From the NCBI GenBank assembly GCA_023396535.1, contig JAEWWD010000284.1, positions 1 through 18,094 of the forward strand: a DNA stretch of 18,094 bases. The letters run 5' to 3'. Shown here piece after piece: positions 1 to 8,019 of this stretch. The notes under the pieces are model-generated. The model was not told where the DNA came from. It saw only the letters and a program-made list of their open reading frames with translations, and did no database searches. Source of the DNA: Bacillota bacterium (GTDB lineage Bacteria > Bacillota > Clostridia > Christensenellales > CAG-138). The stretch's first letter is position 1. Each line of letters begins with the position of its first letter. The translations under genes and the position numbers were made by a program.

Positions 1-5
1 GAATA

Positions 6-28
6 GCGCGGATTATTTCATTCCGCGC
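6..28 (-). terminator. Possible hairpin at the 3' end of the operon
   Basis: GCGCGGA at 6-12 pairs with TCCGCGC at 22-28 around a 9-nt loop that contains the stop codon of the last operon gene. It could be the stem of a terminator, but the sequence where a U-tract would lie is cut by the window edge. Only five further bases are visible and they are not T-rich. Weak call. Confidence 0.25.
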
Positions 29-909
29 GCGCGGTCTTCCGCCAGTGTCTTTTTAATCGCCTCAATGCCCTCGTCACTCAGATTATTGAACGGACGACGG
101 CATGGACCGACTGGATAGCCGTTCAAATTGGTGGCCTTCTTTGTGATTGTGTTGGGGTTGCCGAACCGGAAGCAGTCGCGGATGGGCCGAATGCTGTCCT
201 GAGCCGCTTTCGCGGCGACGATATCGCCATTTACGAAATGCTTGTAAATAGAAACCATCGTTTCCGGATAGATGTTGGCAACGGCTGTAATGCCGCCTGC
301 GCCGCCAGCAAGCAGATTCCACAGTATCAGGGAATCGCTTCCCGAAAGCACGCTGAATGTCTGTTTATCAGTCTTTTCGATGTATTGAAGCATGTTGTCG
401 AAATTGCCGCTCGAATCTTTGATGCCCATGATGTTGGGCACTTTGCTCAGTTTGGCAACCGTACCGGGCGCAATGTTGTTTCCGGTACGCGCGGGCATAT
501 TATACATCACGATGGGCATATCCACTGCGGCGGCAAGCTCTGTATAATGGTTGATGATCTCTTCTTGCGAGATTGCTGCGAAATAAGGACTGATGACGGA
601 CAGTACGTTGGCGCCGATTTCTTTGGCCTTTTTGGATAGGCGGATGGTATCGGCGGTGCCGGGGCAGCCGGTGCCGGCGTATACGGGAACACGGCCGTTG
701 ACCTCCTCCACAACGATGGATATAACGCGATACTTCTCTTCCTCGCTCAGTATGTACGCTTCCCCGTTTGTTCCGAGACAGAATACGCCGTTTGCGCCCG
801 CCGCGATATGACGGTTAACCTGATTGCGAATTTCCTTTTCGTTGAGCGTTTCATCTTCGTGCATCGATGTAACCATTGCGGCTATGATGCCTTGCACTAG
901 TTTGGTCAT
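13..909 (-). CDS. DapA/NanA-family class I aldolase or lyase
   Basis: A 298-residue protein, the usual length for the dihydrodipicolinate synthase/N-acetylneuraminate lyase family. These cytoplasmic TIM-barrel enzymes form a Schiff base between a lysine and a 2-keto acid. All key family residues are visible: GTNGE at 46-50 (normally GTTGE), SPY with Tyr109, YNMPART at 136-142 with Tyr136 and the carboxylate-binding Arg141, and the Schiff-base Lys164 in GIKDSSG. The ATG at 907-909 has a perfect AGGAGG (917-922) 7 nt away. It is the last visible gene of the minus-strand run, 21 nt after the TRAP permease gene. In this context a 2-keto-3-deoxy sugar acid aldolase releasing pyruvate and an aldehyde is more likely than lysine biosynthesis, because no lysine genes are near. 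True DHDPS or another aldolase cannot be excluded. The family call is firm; the substrate is inference. Confidence 0.9.
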   Translation of the reverse strand: MTKLVQGIIAAMVTSMHEDETLNEKEIRNQVNRHIAAGANGVFCLGTNGEAYILSEEEKYRVISIVVEEVNGRVPVYAGTGCPGTADTIRLSKKAKEIGANVLSVISPYFAAISQEEIINHYTELAAAVDMPIVMYNMPARTGNNIAPGTVAKLSKVPNIMGIKDSSGNFDNMLQYIEKTDKQTFSVLSGSDSLILWNLLAGGAGGITAVANIYPETMVSIYKHFVNGDIVAAKAAQDSIRPIRDCFRFGNPNTITKKATNLNGYPVGPCRRPFNNLSDEGIEAIKKTLAEDRARGMK

Positions 910-930
910 GATTTTACCTCCTGATGTAAC

Positions 931-2889
931 CTATACACTAAGTACAGGATTGTCCTTTTGGTGCTTGTTCTTTTTTATCCTTCTAACAATCTGGCTGGCG
1001 ACAACCAAAGCTGCTATCGCAAACCCTGCTATATCGCTGAAGGGTTCTGGGATACACGTCAGTATACCTGCAACCACCATCAATCCACGTTCCCACTTGT
1101 ACATTGGAACAAGCAGATATCCGGAGACGCCCAGCGTCAGGAATGTGGTTCCCATGACTAGGATGCCGGTTGAAATAATAATCTCATATACGGATCCGGA
1201 CATCAGCACCCCTGGCTGGTATACGAATATAAACGGTGCGAAAAAGGCACACCCTGCATATACGAGTCCTCTCCATCCGGTATCCCACGGTTTAGCTTTT
1301 GCTATTCCCGCTGCGGTATAGGATGCGACACAGACCGGCGGGGTGATCTGGGCGAATATGCCGAAGTAGAAAATGAACATGTTGGCGGCAAGTGTACTGA
1401 TGCCAATCGCCTTAAGGGTGGGAAGGAACAACACATAAGCGGTAAGATAAGCCGCTACTGTCGGGAGCGCCATACCAAGCAACATGCAACCTAACATGGT
1501 AATAATGAGACCAACCCATAGCAGATCGCCGCCGAAGGAGGAGATTACTGCCGACAGACGCGTCGCAAGTCCGGTTATTGAAACAATACCAATCACGATA
1601 CCGCAACCGCTGATCGGCTGGGAAATGGTACTTGAAAGTTTTGTTGCGTCCAAAAGCTGCTGGATAAGATGCAGCGGGGAAAAACGCATACGCGGGCTTA
1701 TGATGTTGAGTACAAGTATGGAGGCGATTGCAATTATCGCGGAGCGCTGAAGCGTGTAGCCCAGCGAAATCATTACAATTAAGACTGCTACAGGGGAGAG
1801 CAGGTATAGACGAGGGAGGATAGGCTCCGTCTTGACGTCCATTGGTACATATTGTAGTGTTGCTGCACGTTTTTTTGCCAGCATATGTACCAACAGGAAA
1901 ATTGCAAAGTAATATACAACTGCAGGAATGATGGCCGCTTTGCAGATCTCCATGTATTTTACGCCGATGAGCTCCGCCATAAGGAATGCGCCCGTACCCA
2001 TTATCGGAGGCATTATTTGTCCTCCGGTGGAGGCGGCTGCCTCAATCGCGCCAGCTTCCTCAGGCCTGTATCCTACCTTTTTCATCATAGGGATCGTGAT
2101 TACGCCGGTGCCTGCAACGTTGGCTGCAGCGCTTCCGCTGATCATGCCCATAAGTCCGCTGGCCATAACGGCGGCTTTGGCCGGGCCGGAGTTGTCTTTA
2201 GAACGAGCTCCGAAGCGCATACCAATGTCGATCAATACCTGCCCTCCGCCGCAGGTGCCGAACAGCGCTCCGAAAATCATAATCCAATACATAAATCCTG
2301 ACGAAGCACCGGTGGCAGTACCGTAAACGCCGTCGCTGCCCATCGTCATAAGATCGGTAAACTTGGAAATGTTAACACCTTTGTAATACAGAATACCCGG
2401 CAGATATTTGGAAACCCAAGCATAAAGAATGAAAATGCTTATGAATATGGCAAGCGTATTGCCTACCGTACGCTGGATACCCCAGATAATTACAATCAGG
2501 ATCGCAATACATTCAAAAATATCGACAGGCAGAACCGGATCAAGATAGTTTACGCGGATACTCAGCCTGTTATATTGCGTAATGGCATACCATATGTGAA
2601 ATGGAAATGTCGTAAACGCAAACCAATCCAGCACTGTGTTAAACGACTTAAATAGTCTCGATTTGCCCTCGGTTTTTGCAGGATTGTACAGGAAGCACAG
2701 CACGGCTATGCTGGACACATGAATGGGGCGCAAAAGCAGCGGAGTCAGCGGATCGATAAAAGTCCGGTAGAGCTGAAACAGCAAATATGCAAGCGTAATC
2801 CATACTGCGGCTGTTTCGCGGATCGTTTCCTTTATGAGGACCGCCTTTAGAGAACTTAAACTTTTCTGAATTAGAGATTTCTCAGCCAT
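931..2889 (-). CDS. TRAP transporter permease, fused small+large subunit (TAXI-type)
   Basis: A membrane protein of about 652 residues carrying both TRAP membrane components in one chain, as usual for TAXI-type systems (4TM/12TM fusion family). The N-terminal third has several hydrophobic segments (small-subunit-like). From about residue 190 the large-subunit core follows, with the family motifs SGSAAANVAGTGVITIP, the AIEAAASTGGQIMPP stretch and later ITPPVCVASYTAAGIA, which by family knowledge shape the sodium and substrate sites. It works with the binding protein encoded just upstream and is driven by an ion gradient. ATG at 2887-2889 is chosen because GGAAGG (2900-2905) lies 10 nt upstream; another in-frame ATG at 2905-2907 has no ribosome binding site. 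A 15-bp hairpin separates it from the binding-protein gene, probably lowering its expression relative to that gene. Confidence 0.93.
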   Translation of the reverse strand: MAEKSLIQKSLSSLKAVLIKETIRETAAVWITLAYLLFQLYRTFIDPLTPLLLRPIHVSSIAVLCFLYNPAKTEGKSRLFKSFNTVLDWFAFTTFPFHIWYAITQYNRLSIRVNYLDPVLPVDIFECIAILIVIIWGIQRTVGNTLAIFISIFILYAWVSKYLPGILYYKGVNISKFTDLMTMGSDGVYGTATGASSGFMYWIMIFGALFGTCGGGQVLIDIGMRFGARSKDNSGPAKAAVMASGLMGMISGSAAANVAGTGVITIPMMKKVGYRPEEAGAIEAAASTGGQIMPPIMGTGAFLMAELIGVKYMEICKAAIIPAVVYYFAIFLLVHMLAKKRAATLQYVPMDVKTEPILPRLYLLSPVAVLIVMISLGYTLQRSAIIAIASILVLNIISPRMRFSPLHLIQQLLDATKLSSTISQPISGCGIVIGIVSITGLATRLSAVISSFGGDLLWVGLIITMLGCMLLGMALPTVAAYLTAYVLFLPTLKAIGISTLAANMFIFYFGIFAQITPPVCVASYTAAGIAKAKPWDTGWRGLVYAGCAFFAPFIFVYQPGVLMSGSVYEIIISTGILVMGTTFLTLGVSGYLLVPMYKWERGLMVVAGILTCIPEPFSDIAGFAIAALVVASQIVRRIKKNKHQKDNPVLSV

Positions 2890-3002
2890 AAATGACAAAC
2901 CTTCCATCCATTTTAAGATTTAAACCATTTAACCTAAGCGGAATATCATGAGTAAACGATCCGCCAATCAAAATGAGTTCAAGGTTATAGATGCCTTTTG
3001 AG

Positions 3003-3037
3003 AGCATTTCGGCGTGGCGTTACCACGCCGAAATGCT
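3003..3037 (-). promoter_or_regulatory. 15-bp perfect hairpin between binding-protein and permease genes
   Basis: AGCATTTCGGCGTGG (3003-3017) pairs perfectly with its complement at 3023-3037 around the 5-nt loop CGTTA. It starts 16 nt past the stop codon of the TAXI binding-protein gene. No T-run follows on the minus strand, so it is not a classical intrinsic terminator. Inference: a 3' stabiliser or partial attenuator that keeps binding-protein mRNA more abundant than permease mRNA, as is common in solute-binding-protein operons. Confidence 0.7.
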
Positions 3038-3052
3038 TGAAAGCCATTATGC

Positions 3053-4201
3053 TCAGGAAGCGGGTTCGCCGATGTAGTTGCCGTTGGCATCGAGGACACC
3101 GATATCCTGGAAGTAAGCGAGAGCGCCGGGATGCATGGGAACGACCATCGCTTCCGTATCGGTCATATCTTTATAAGTGATATTGCGATAGCCTGCAAGA
3201 TCCTGGCTGAGTTCGTCCTTATGCTCACAAAGTATCTTGGTCAATGCGTAAGCAACCTCATTGGGAAGATCGGCGCTGACAACCTTGCTGCTGGCCTGGC
3301 AGGCAGAAGGAGCATCCGCGGGGAACCGGTCATAGGTTCCTGCGGGTATAACGGTCGCTGCATACCCTCTATCGACAAGTCCCTTCACGATTTCTTCGTC
3401 AAAGCCGAAGGCTTGTACATCGGAACTCATGCACAGTTCCACGATAGAAGAGGAAGTCGCGGTGGTATGCGCGATCATGAGGTCTGCCTGGCCGTCCTGC
3501 AGCATGTCGCAGCAGGCGCTGCCGCCGGTGTACGTTATGCTGCCGCCCCAACCTTCGAATTCCTCGACAGTGCATCCAAGGATGTCCATGATGTAGATGA
3601 ACGATACATAGTCGGAAGACCCGATGGGTTCGGCGCAAATTCTCGCGGGATACTTATTTTCAATCACCTCGCGAATGGATTTGTAGCCGGTCTTCTTTGT
3701 GAAGCTGCTGGTAACCAACTGGACCGTAAACGGATACTTGCTGGTTGCAATCAGGGCGTTTACCTTGGTATATGCCGGCTTTCCCTCCAAGCCGACCGTC
3801 GCGCTCATGGCGTTCTGGCCGGTACCGAAGTCGGCCATATCTGCTTCAATCAGATAGCCTATGCTGGAGCAGCCGGAAGAAATGGTTTCCTGGGTCACCT
3901 GGGATCCCGCCGGGAGGTACTTGGTGAAATACTGGGATTCCAGCGCGGTCGTGATATAGTCGTCCGTACCCGCCCCTTGGCTGGCGAGGACTAAAGTGAC
4001 CGGCTTATCCAGCGTATAGCTGGCTTTGCTGCCGGTATCGGCAGGAGCTTCTGCCGGAGCTGCTGTTGCCTCGGGGGCGGCGGGGGCAGCCGTCTCCGCA
4101 GGAGCGGCGGAGGGGGCGGCGCTCGGGGTGCTGCAGCCCGCAAGCGCAACCATTACCATCAATACCGCCAATGACATCGCGACAAATTTCTTTTTTTCCA
4201 T
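3053..4201 (-). CDS. TAXI-family TRAP solute-binding lipoprotein
   Basis: A 382-residue exported lipoprotein. Residues 1-23 are a lipoprotein signal: basic start MEKKK, hydrophobic core, lipobox LAGC with the lipidated Cys23. An Ala/Pro/Glu-rich linker spans about residues 26-54, typical of surface binding proteins in Gram-positive bacteria. The mature part has TAXI-family features, including a glycine-rich start (SQGAGTDDY), the internal FGTGQNAMS stretch, GSSDYVSF in the middle, and PMHPGALAYFQDIGV near the end, which matches the family's conserved C-terminal HPGA region. It captures the substrate and hands it to the fused permease encoded next. ATG at 4199-4201 has AGGGAG (4211-4216) 9 nt upstream. 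TAXI proteins with known ligands bind organic acids or glutamate-like molecules; the ligand here is unknown, and the operon suggests a sugar acid. Confidence 0.93.
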   Translation of the reverse strand: MEKKKFVAMSLAVLMVMVALAGCSTPSAAPSAAPAETAAPAAPEATAAPAEAPADTGSKASYTLDKPVTLVLASQGAGTDDYITTALESQYFTKYLPAGSQVTQETISSGCSSIGYLIEADMADFGTGQNAMSATVGLEGKPAYTKVNALIATSKYPFTVQLVTSSFTKKTGYKSIREVIENKYPARICAEPIGSSDYVSFIYIMDILGCTVEEFEGWGGSITYTGGSACCDMLQDGQADLMIAHTTATSSSIVELCMSSDVQAFGFDEEIVKGLVDRGYAATVIPAGTYDRFPADAPSACQASSKVVSADLPNEVAYALTKILCEHKDELSQDLAGYRNITYKDMTDTEAMVVPMHPGALAYFQDIGVLDANGNYIGEPAS

Positions 4202-4237
4202 TGATAATGTCTCCCTTCTATATTTCTTCCTGTTTTC

Positions 4238-4263
4238 CCTAACGAAATCCGGATAGCGTTAGG
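4238..4263 (-). promoter_or_regulatory. Hairpin in the leader of the binding-protein gene
   Basis: CCTAACG (4238-4244) pairs with CGTTAGG (4257-4263). Inside lies the palindrome ATCCGGAT (4247-4254), separated by a two-base internal mismatch on each side. It sits between the pdxA2-like stop and the ribosome binding site of the TAXI gene. No T-tract follows on the minus strand. It could protect the 5' end of a processed binding-protein transcript, making a pair with the hairpin at 3003-3037. Confidence 0.5.
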
Positions 4264-4279
4264 TTAGGAATTGAAATCG

Positions 4280-5329
4280 TTATATGTGGTTATCTCTCCG
4301 GGCTGATGCAAGTCGTATTGCGTAGTCAATGGCATTCTTGAGACTGAGCTCGTTGGCAACGCCGGTACCGGCATGGCCGAACGCTGTCCCATGGTCAACG
4401 GATGCGCGTATGATAGGCAGCCCCAGCGTAATATTGACGCCTTCCACCGCATCCCAGCAACCCTTTTCAACGTCGTAGACGAAACCGATAACCTTCAGCG
4501 GAATATGCCCCTGATCATGATACATGCATACGACGATGTCATACCAGCCGCCCCGCGCCTTGGAGAAAACCGTATCAGCGGGGACGGGCCCCGACGCGTG
4601 GATTCCTTGAGCACATGCCGCTTCGATTGCAGGGATAATCTCTTCAATCTCCTCCTTGCCGAACATGCCGTTTTCACCGGCGTGCGGGTTCAGTCCTGCC
4701 ACGCCTACTTTTGGGCTTTCAATGCCCAGGTCTTTGCAGGCTTGATTAGCGATTCGGATCACGTCCAGAACCCGATCTTTTTTCACACGGTCGCAGGCTT
4801 CGCGCAGGGATACATGTGTGGAAACATGCACGACGCGCAGATCGTGATGCGCCAGCATCATGGTATATTTGGATGTGTTGGTAAAATCCGCATATATTTC
4901 TGTATGACCGGAATAATGGTGCCCCGCAAGGTTGATAGCTTCTTTGTTAAGGGGTCCGGTTACCGTAGCGTCAATTTCATTTGCCAGGGCAAGCTCAATT
5001 ACTTTTTTTACGCTTTGGAATGCCGCTTCGCCGGCCATCGCACTGACTTTGCCGTACTTCAGTTTGCTCATGTCGACAAGATCAAGATGATAAACGTCAA
5101 TCGCGCCGCATTCGTATTTTCCTTCTGCAGGTGAAGCGATTTTATTAATTGATAAATTTGTGCGGCCGGCAATACGCAATGCATCCTGCATGACGCCGAT
5201 GTCTCCCACTACCAATGGCCGGCAGCGTTCATAAAACCCGGAATCGGCAAGAGCCTTTACCGCAATTTCCGGGCCGCATCCCGCAGGATCACCCATAGTA
5301 ATACCAATGAGGGGTTTGCTGTTAATCAA
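4280..5329 (-). CDS. pdxA2: PdxA2-like 4-phosphate dehydrogenase (D-threonate/erythronate-4-phosphate type)
   Basis: A 349-residue cytoplasmic NAD-dependent metal enzyme of the PdxA family. Visible motifs are GITMGDPAGCGPE at 9-21, GHTEIYAD around His142, and three histidines, His172 (THVSLRE), His216 (NPHAGENG) and His271 (YHDQGHIPLK), whose spacing matches the metal ligands of E. coli PdxA. Classical PdxA acts in vitamin B6 synthesis. PdxA2 members next to DUF1537 kinases oxidise and decarboxylate D-threonate or D-erythronate 4-phosphate to dihydroxyacetone phosphate, and the kinase gene two positions upstream makes that the better reading. The start is taken as TTG 5327-5329, 9 nt after GGAGG. 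An upstream TTG at 5354-5356 would overlap the preceding gene and has no ribosome binding site. Family certain; substrate inferred from context. Confidence 0.88.
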   Translation of the reverse strand: MINSKPLIGITMGDPAGCGPEIAVKALADSGFYERCRPLVVGDIGVMQDALRIAGRTNLSINKIASPAEGKYECGAIDVYHLDLVDMSKLKYGKVSAMAGEAAFQSVKKVIELALANEIDATVTGPLNKEAINLAGHHYSGHTEIYADFTNTSKYTMMLAHHDLRVVHVSTHVSLREACDRVKKDRVLDVIRIANQACKDLGIESPKVGVAGLNPHAGENGMFGKEEIEEIIPAIEAACAQGIHASGPVPADTVFSKARGGWYDIVVCMYHDQGHIPLKVIGFVYDVEKGCWDAVEGVNITLGLPIIRASVDHGTAFGHAGTGVANELSLKNAIDYAIRLASARRDNHI

Positions 5330-5352
5330 ATTACATTTCCTCCGCTCTGTTT

Positions 5353-6507
5353 TCAATGGGGTAATACTTCCAGGTAAATATTCCTGGCATCTTCCGCCGT
5401 AACTGTCCGAATATTGTTTTTCAGCAAACGCGTCACCTGCATGCCGGCTTCCACGAGGTCTTCGAGTGCATCCATGCCAACTCCAAATGCGCTCAGATCG
5501 GTTGGAATGTCGAGGTTTTTCACAATTTCACTAAGGCGATGGATTATCCAATTGGATTTTTCCGAAACGGTTGCGGGCGTTTGCGGATTTACCGCATCAT
5601 ACACTTCTGCCAGTCTGTTCTGACACGCGGGTTCATTAAAGCGCATCACCGGCACCAGCAAAATCGCATTGGAGACGCCATGGGGAATATGATATTTTCC
5701 GCCAAGCGGGTATGACAGAGCGTGTACCGCCGTGGTCCCGGCGGACACAATGGCGACACCTGCAAAAAACGAGGCTGTCAACATTTTCGATTTGGCCTCC
5801 GTGTTGTCCGGTTCGTTACAGGCAGCCTCAATGTTAGGCAATATAAGGCGCAGAGCCTCCATGGCAAACATGTTGCTGAAGGGAGTAGCCTTGTTTGATG
5901 TAAAGCACTCAATCGCATGCGCCAGTGCATCCACCCCCGTGGAAGCCGCAATGGGGCGAGGGAGTCTGCTGGTCATTTCAGCGTCCAGAATGACATAATC
6001 GGCAATCATTTCGGGATTGACAATTCCGACTTTCAGCTGCTTTTCGGGTACGGTTACAATACTGTTGGGGGTAGCCTCTGCACCGGTGCCGGCGGTTGTG
6101 GGTATCATCAATGTCCGAACGCTCTTCTTTGCGCGGGCAGGATCTATTAGAAGATCGTGGATAGTATAATCGTCGGTATCCAGCACGGAAGAGAGCTTCG
6201 CAATATCCATAACGCTTCCGCCGCCCACAGCTACAATAAAGTCAGCCCTTTCTGAGCGAAAACGCGTTATCACATCCGAAGCCTGTTCAACCGTGGGTTC
6301 CGTAGCAAGATCGTTGAATACGGTTACGGCAACGCCGGCTTCTTCCAGCAGTTTTAACGGCTTATCGATTAAGCCGCTCTGGCTGATGCCTTTATCGGTG
6401 AATACAACCGCTTTTCTCACGTCTTTGACAATATTCTTGATTTGCTCCAGGGCATTTTCACCGCCGTAAACCACATTGGGCATCATGAGGGAATATGAGG
6501 AGATCAT
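5353..6507 (-). CDS. Iron-containing (type III) alcohol dehydrogenase
   Basis: A 384-residue member of the Fe-ADH family (FucO/GldA/maleylacetate reductase relatives), which interconverts alcohols and aldehydes or ketones with NAD(P). The dinucleotide motif GGGSVMD is at 95-101, TTAGTGAEATP near 137-147, and the metal ligands Asp193 and His197 (GVDALAHAIE), His262 (AVHALSYPLGG) and His276 (HIPHGVSNA) are all present, with nearly the FucO spacing. ATG at 6505-6507 is chosen because AAGGAA lies 9 nt upstream; a longer reading to 6555 adds 16 residues without a ribosome binding site. It lies between the acid-sugar kinase and pdxA2 genes. It may oxidise a hydroxy-acid to feed the kinase or reduce an aldehyde released by an aldolase; the sequence does not decide. 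Confidence 0.92.
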   Translation of the reverse strand: MISSYSLMMPNVVYGGENALEQIKNIVKDVRKAVVFTDKGISQSGLIDKPLKLLEEAGVAVTVFNDLATEPTVEQASDVITRFRSERADFIVAVGGGSVMDIAKLSSVLDTDDYTIHDLLIDPARAKKSVRTLMIPTTAGTGAEATPNSIVTVPEKQLKVGIVNPEMIADYVILDAEMTSRLPRPIAASTGVDALAHAIECFTSNKATPFSNMFAMEALRLILPNIEAACNEPDNTEAKSKMLTASFFAGVAIVSAGTTAVHALSYPLGGKYHIPHGVSNAILLVPVMRFNEPACQNRLAEVYDAVNPQTPATVSEKSNWIIHRLSEIVKNLDIPTDLSAFGVGMDALEDLVEAGMQVTRLLKNNIRTVTAEDARNIYLEVLPH

Positions 6508-6595
6508 AATGGTCTGTTCCTTTCTATACCGCACATGCACGATACTTTCGGACAATAAGAGGAATAAAAAACATACTGAACGTTTTCCGTAAAAG

Positions 6596-7903
6596 CTAGA
6601 GTTGGGTTAATGGCCTTTCCGGAAAGCCTTCGAATGACGACGGCTTTTCCAGCTTCGCATTACCGTCGGAACTTAGTTCATCAATGAATTGCGCTACATG
6701 CACAAATACCTCGTCGCTACCAAATCCGCCGGACTTTGATACGACGGACAGGCATCTATCTGCAGTTTGGGCCGTCGACATAACAACACCGGTCTCAATC
6801 TCATAAAGAGGTATGATATCGGAACATTTCATACTGTCCAATATGCCTCTGAGGGTATCGCCTCCGGTCGCTACAACAGTGCAATTTAAGCCTTTCGCAA
6901 ACAAGCGACTCACCAGATTCCCGATATTTGCAGCGACTGTCTGGCTGACCTCGTCATTTACTTGCGACGGGTTGATACCGGTTTCCGTATTTATGCTGGC
7001 CACCAGAACCCGCTTGTTCTTTTCAAACAAACGAAGTATTTTGTTTAAAAATTTCTCGCCTTCCTTTGTTTCAGGTACACCGTACATTTTTTGTTCCGGC
7101 GTCAGCGCCACGAACGCGAAGCCGGCGCTTCTTGCGGTATCCAGTTGCCTTGCGGTGATGGGATTTAAACTGCCGGATACAACCAGCACGCCCGGGGCCG
7201 ATATTTGTATGGGATGGGCATTGCACTGAAGGTTCAATATCCATGGGAGGTATTCGGCGAAACCGGCGCATCCAGCCAAAACGTTGGTCGGTTGGGTTTT
7301 TCTGAAATTGAGGGCGATGGATTTCAATGTGTCGTCACTGACGGCGTCGAATAAAATGATGGATTTCCCCTCGCCGCTGTATGGGGCTTTCTGCGTGGTC
7401 TTTACCAGTGTGACTGGTATATCGCTCTGCCGCTTGATGATATCCGGGACGAAGGAGTCCTGTACCGGCTCAAAAGGATCCTTCCCAAACACGGTTTCAT
7501 GTATGGGAACGCCTTCAAAGTAATGGATTCCATCAGACGTGCTTCGTCCGAGCTTTGGGAACGCAGGAACAAAATATAGCGTTTTGGCTGCGCTGCCTTC
7601 AAGCACACCGTCCAGTTCAGCTCCAATGTTTCCCCTAAGAGCAGAATCCGTTTTTTTGTAAATCATGGGTATCCCGGCGGCTTTTGCCCGGGCGCTGATG
7701 TCACGAACGATCGTTCTCGCCTTTTCTGCGGATAAATGCCTTGTTTCCGTATCCACAACCAGCACCTGTATTTCGCGGCCCACGGTATCAAAACAAATAT
7801 CCAGGTTCGTTACCACATGGGTAGCTGCCCCCAATTTGGATAGCTGAACGCCCGAATCAAGCGCTCCCGTAAAATCGTCCGCCAATATCAATAACTTAAT
7901 CAT
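6596..7903 (-). CDS. Four-carbon acid-sugar kinase (DUF1537 family)
   Basis: A 435-residue cytoplasmic kinase. The N-terminal DUF1537 domain starts with the family hallmark ILADDFTGALD (residues 6-16) and KKTDSALRGN (83-92). The C-terminal nucleotide-binding domain shows VSGSLNP (242-248), VATGGDT (344-350), the ETGVV stretch near 370 and KSGGFG (390-395). About 30 extra residues follow at the C terminus. Characterised members (OtnK, DtnK, DenK type) phosphorylate O4 of threonate, erythronate or 3-oxotetronate with ATP. With a PdxA2-like dehydrogenase two genes downstream and no class II aldolase or isomerase, the D-threonate/D-erythronate type fits best. An in-frame TGA two codons upstream fixes the start near ATG 7901-7903, but the ribosome binding site is poor (GAGG only 1-2 nt away) and a nine-codon ORF overlaps it by ATGA, so translational coupling is possible. 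Confidence 0.92.
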   Translation of the reverse strand: MIKLLILADDFTGALDSGVQLSKLGAATHVVTNLDICFDTVGREIQVLVVDTETRHLSAEKARTIVRDISARAKAAGIPMIYKKTDSALRGNIGAELDGVLEGSAAKTLYFVPAFPKLGRSTSDGIHYFEGVPIHETVFGKDPFEPVQDSFVPDIIKRQSDIPVTLVKTTQKAPYSGEGKSIILFDAVSDDTLKSIALNFRKTQPTNVLAGCAGFAEYLPWILNLQCNAHPIQISAPGVLVVSGSLNPITARQLDTARSAGFAFVALTPEQKMYGVPETKEGEKFLNKILRLFEKNKRVLVASINTETGINPSQVNDEVSQTVAANIGNLVSRLFAKGLNCTVVATGGDTLRGILDSMKCSDIIPLYEIETGVVMSTAQTADRCLSVVSKSGGFGSDEVFVHVAQFIDELSSDGNAKLEKPSSFEGFPERPLTQL

Positions 7904-7929
7904 GCCTCACATCGATTCTGTTTGTTCAT
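7900..7929 (-). CDS. Possible nine-codon leader ORF overlapping the kinase start
   Basis: ATG at 7927-7929 opens the nine-residue frame MNKQNRCEA, whose TGA overlaps the kinase ATG in the classic ATGA arrangement. The kinase gene lacks a well-spaced ribosome binding site of its own, which would fit coupling. The mini-ORF itself has no clear ribosome binding site, so this could be chance. Confidence 0.2.
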   Translation of the reverse strand: MNKQNRCEA

Positions 7930-8019
7930 TGATGGATTTCATCAGCTTATAAAACTCCAACGATGAACCACTTATTTTACATGGTAACCGTACACGCCCA
8001 TTGGGTCACTTTTCAGTTT

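Noticed and set aside
3131..3994. Plus-strand reading frame of 287 codons over the TAXI gene
   Set aside because: Antisense to a clear lipoprotein gene with signal peptide; no ribosome binding site or domain seen.
4280..5329. Vitamin B6 biosynthesis role (true PdxA)
   Set aside because: The enzyme residues would fit, but the gene sits with a DUF1537 kinase and a transporter and no other B6 genes, so the PdxA2 catabolic role is preferred.
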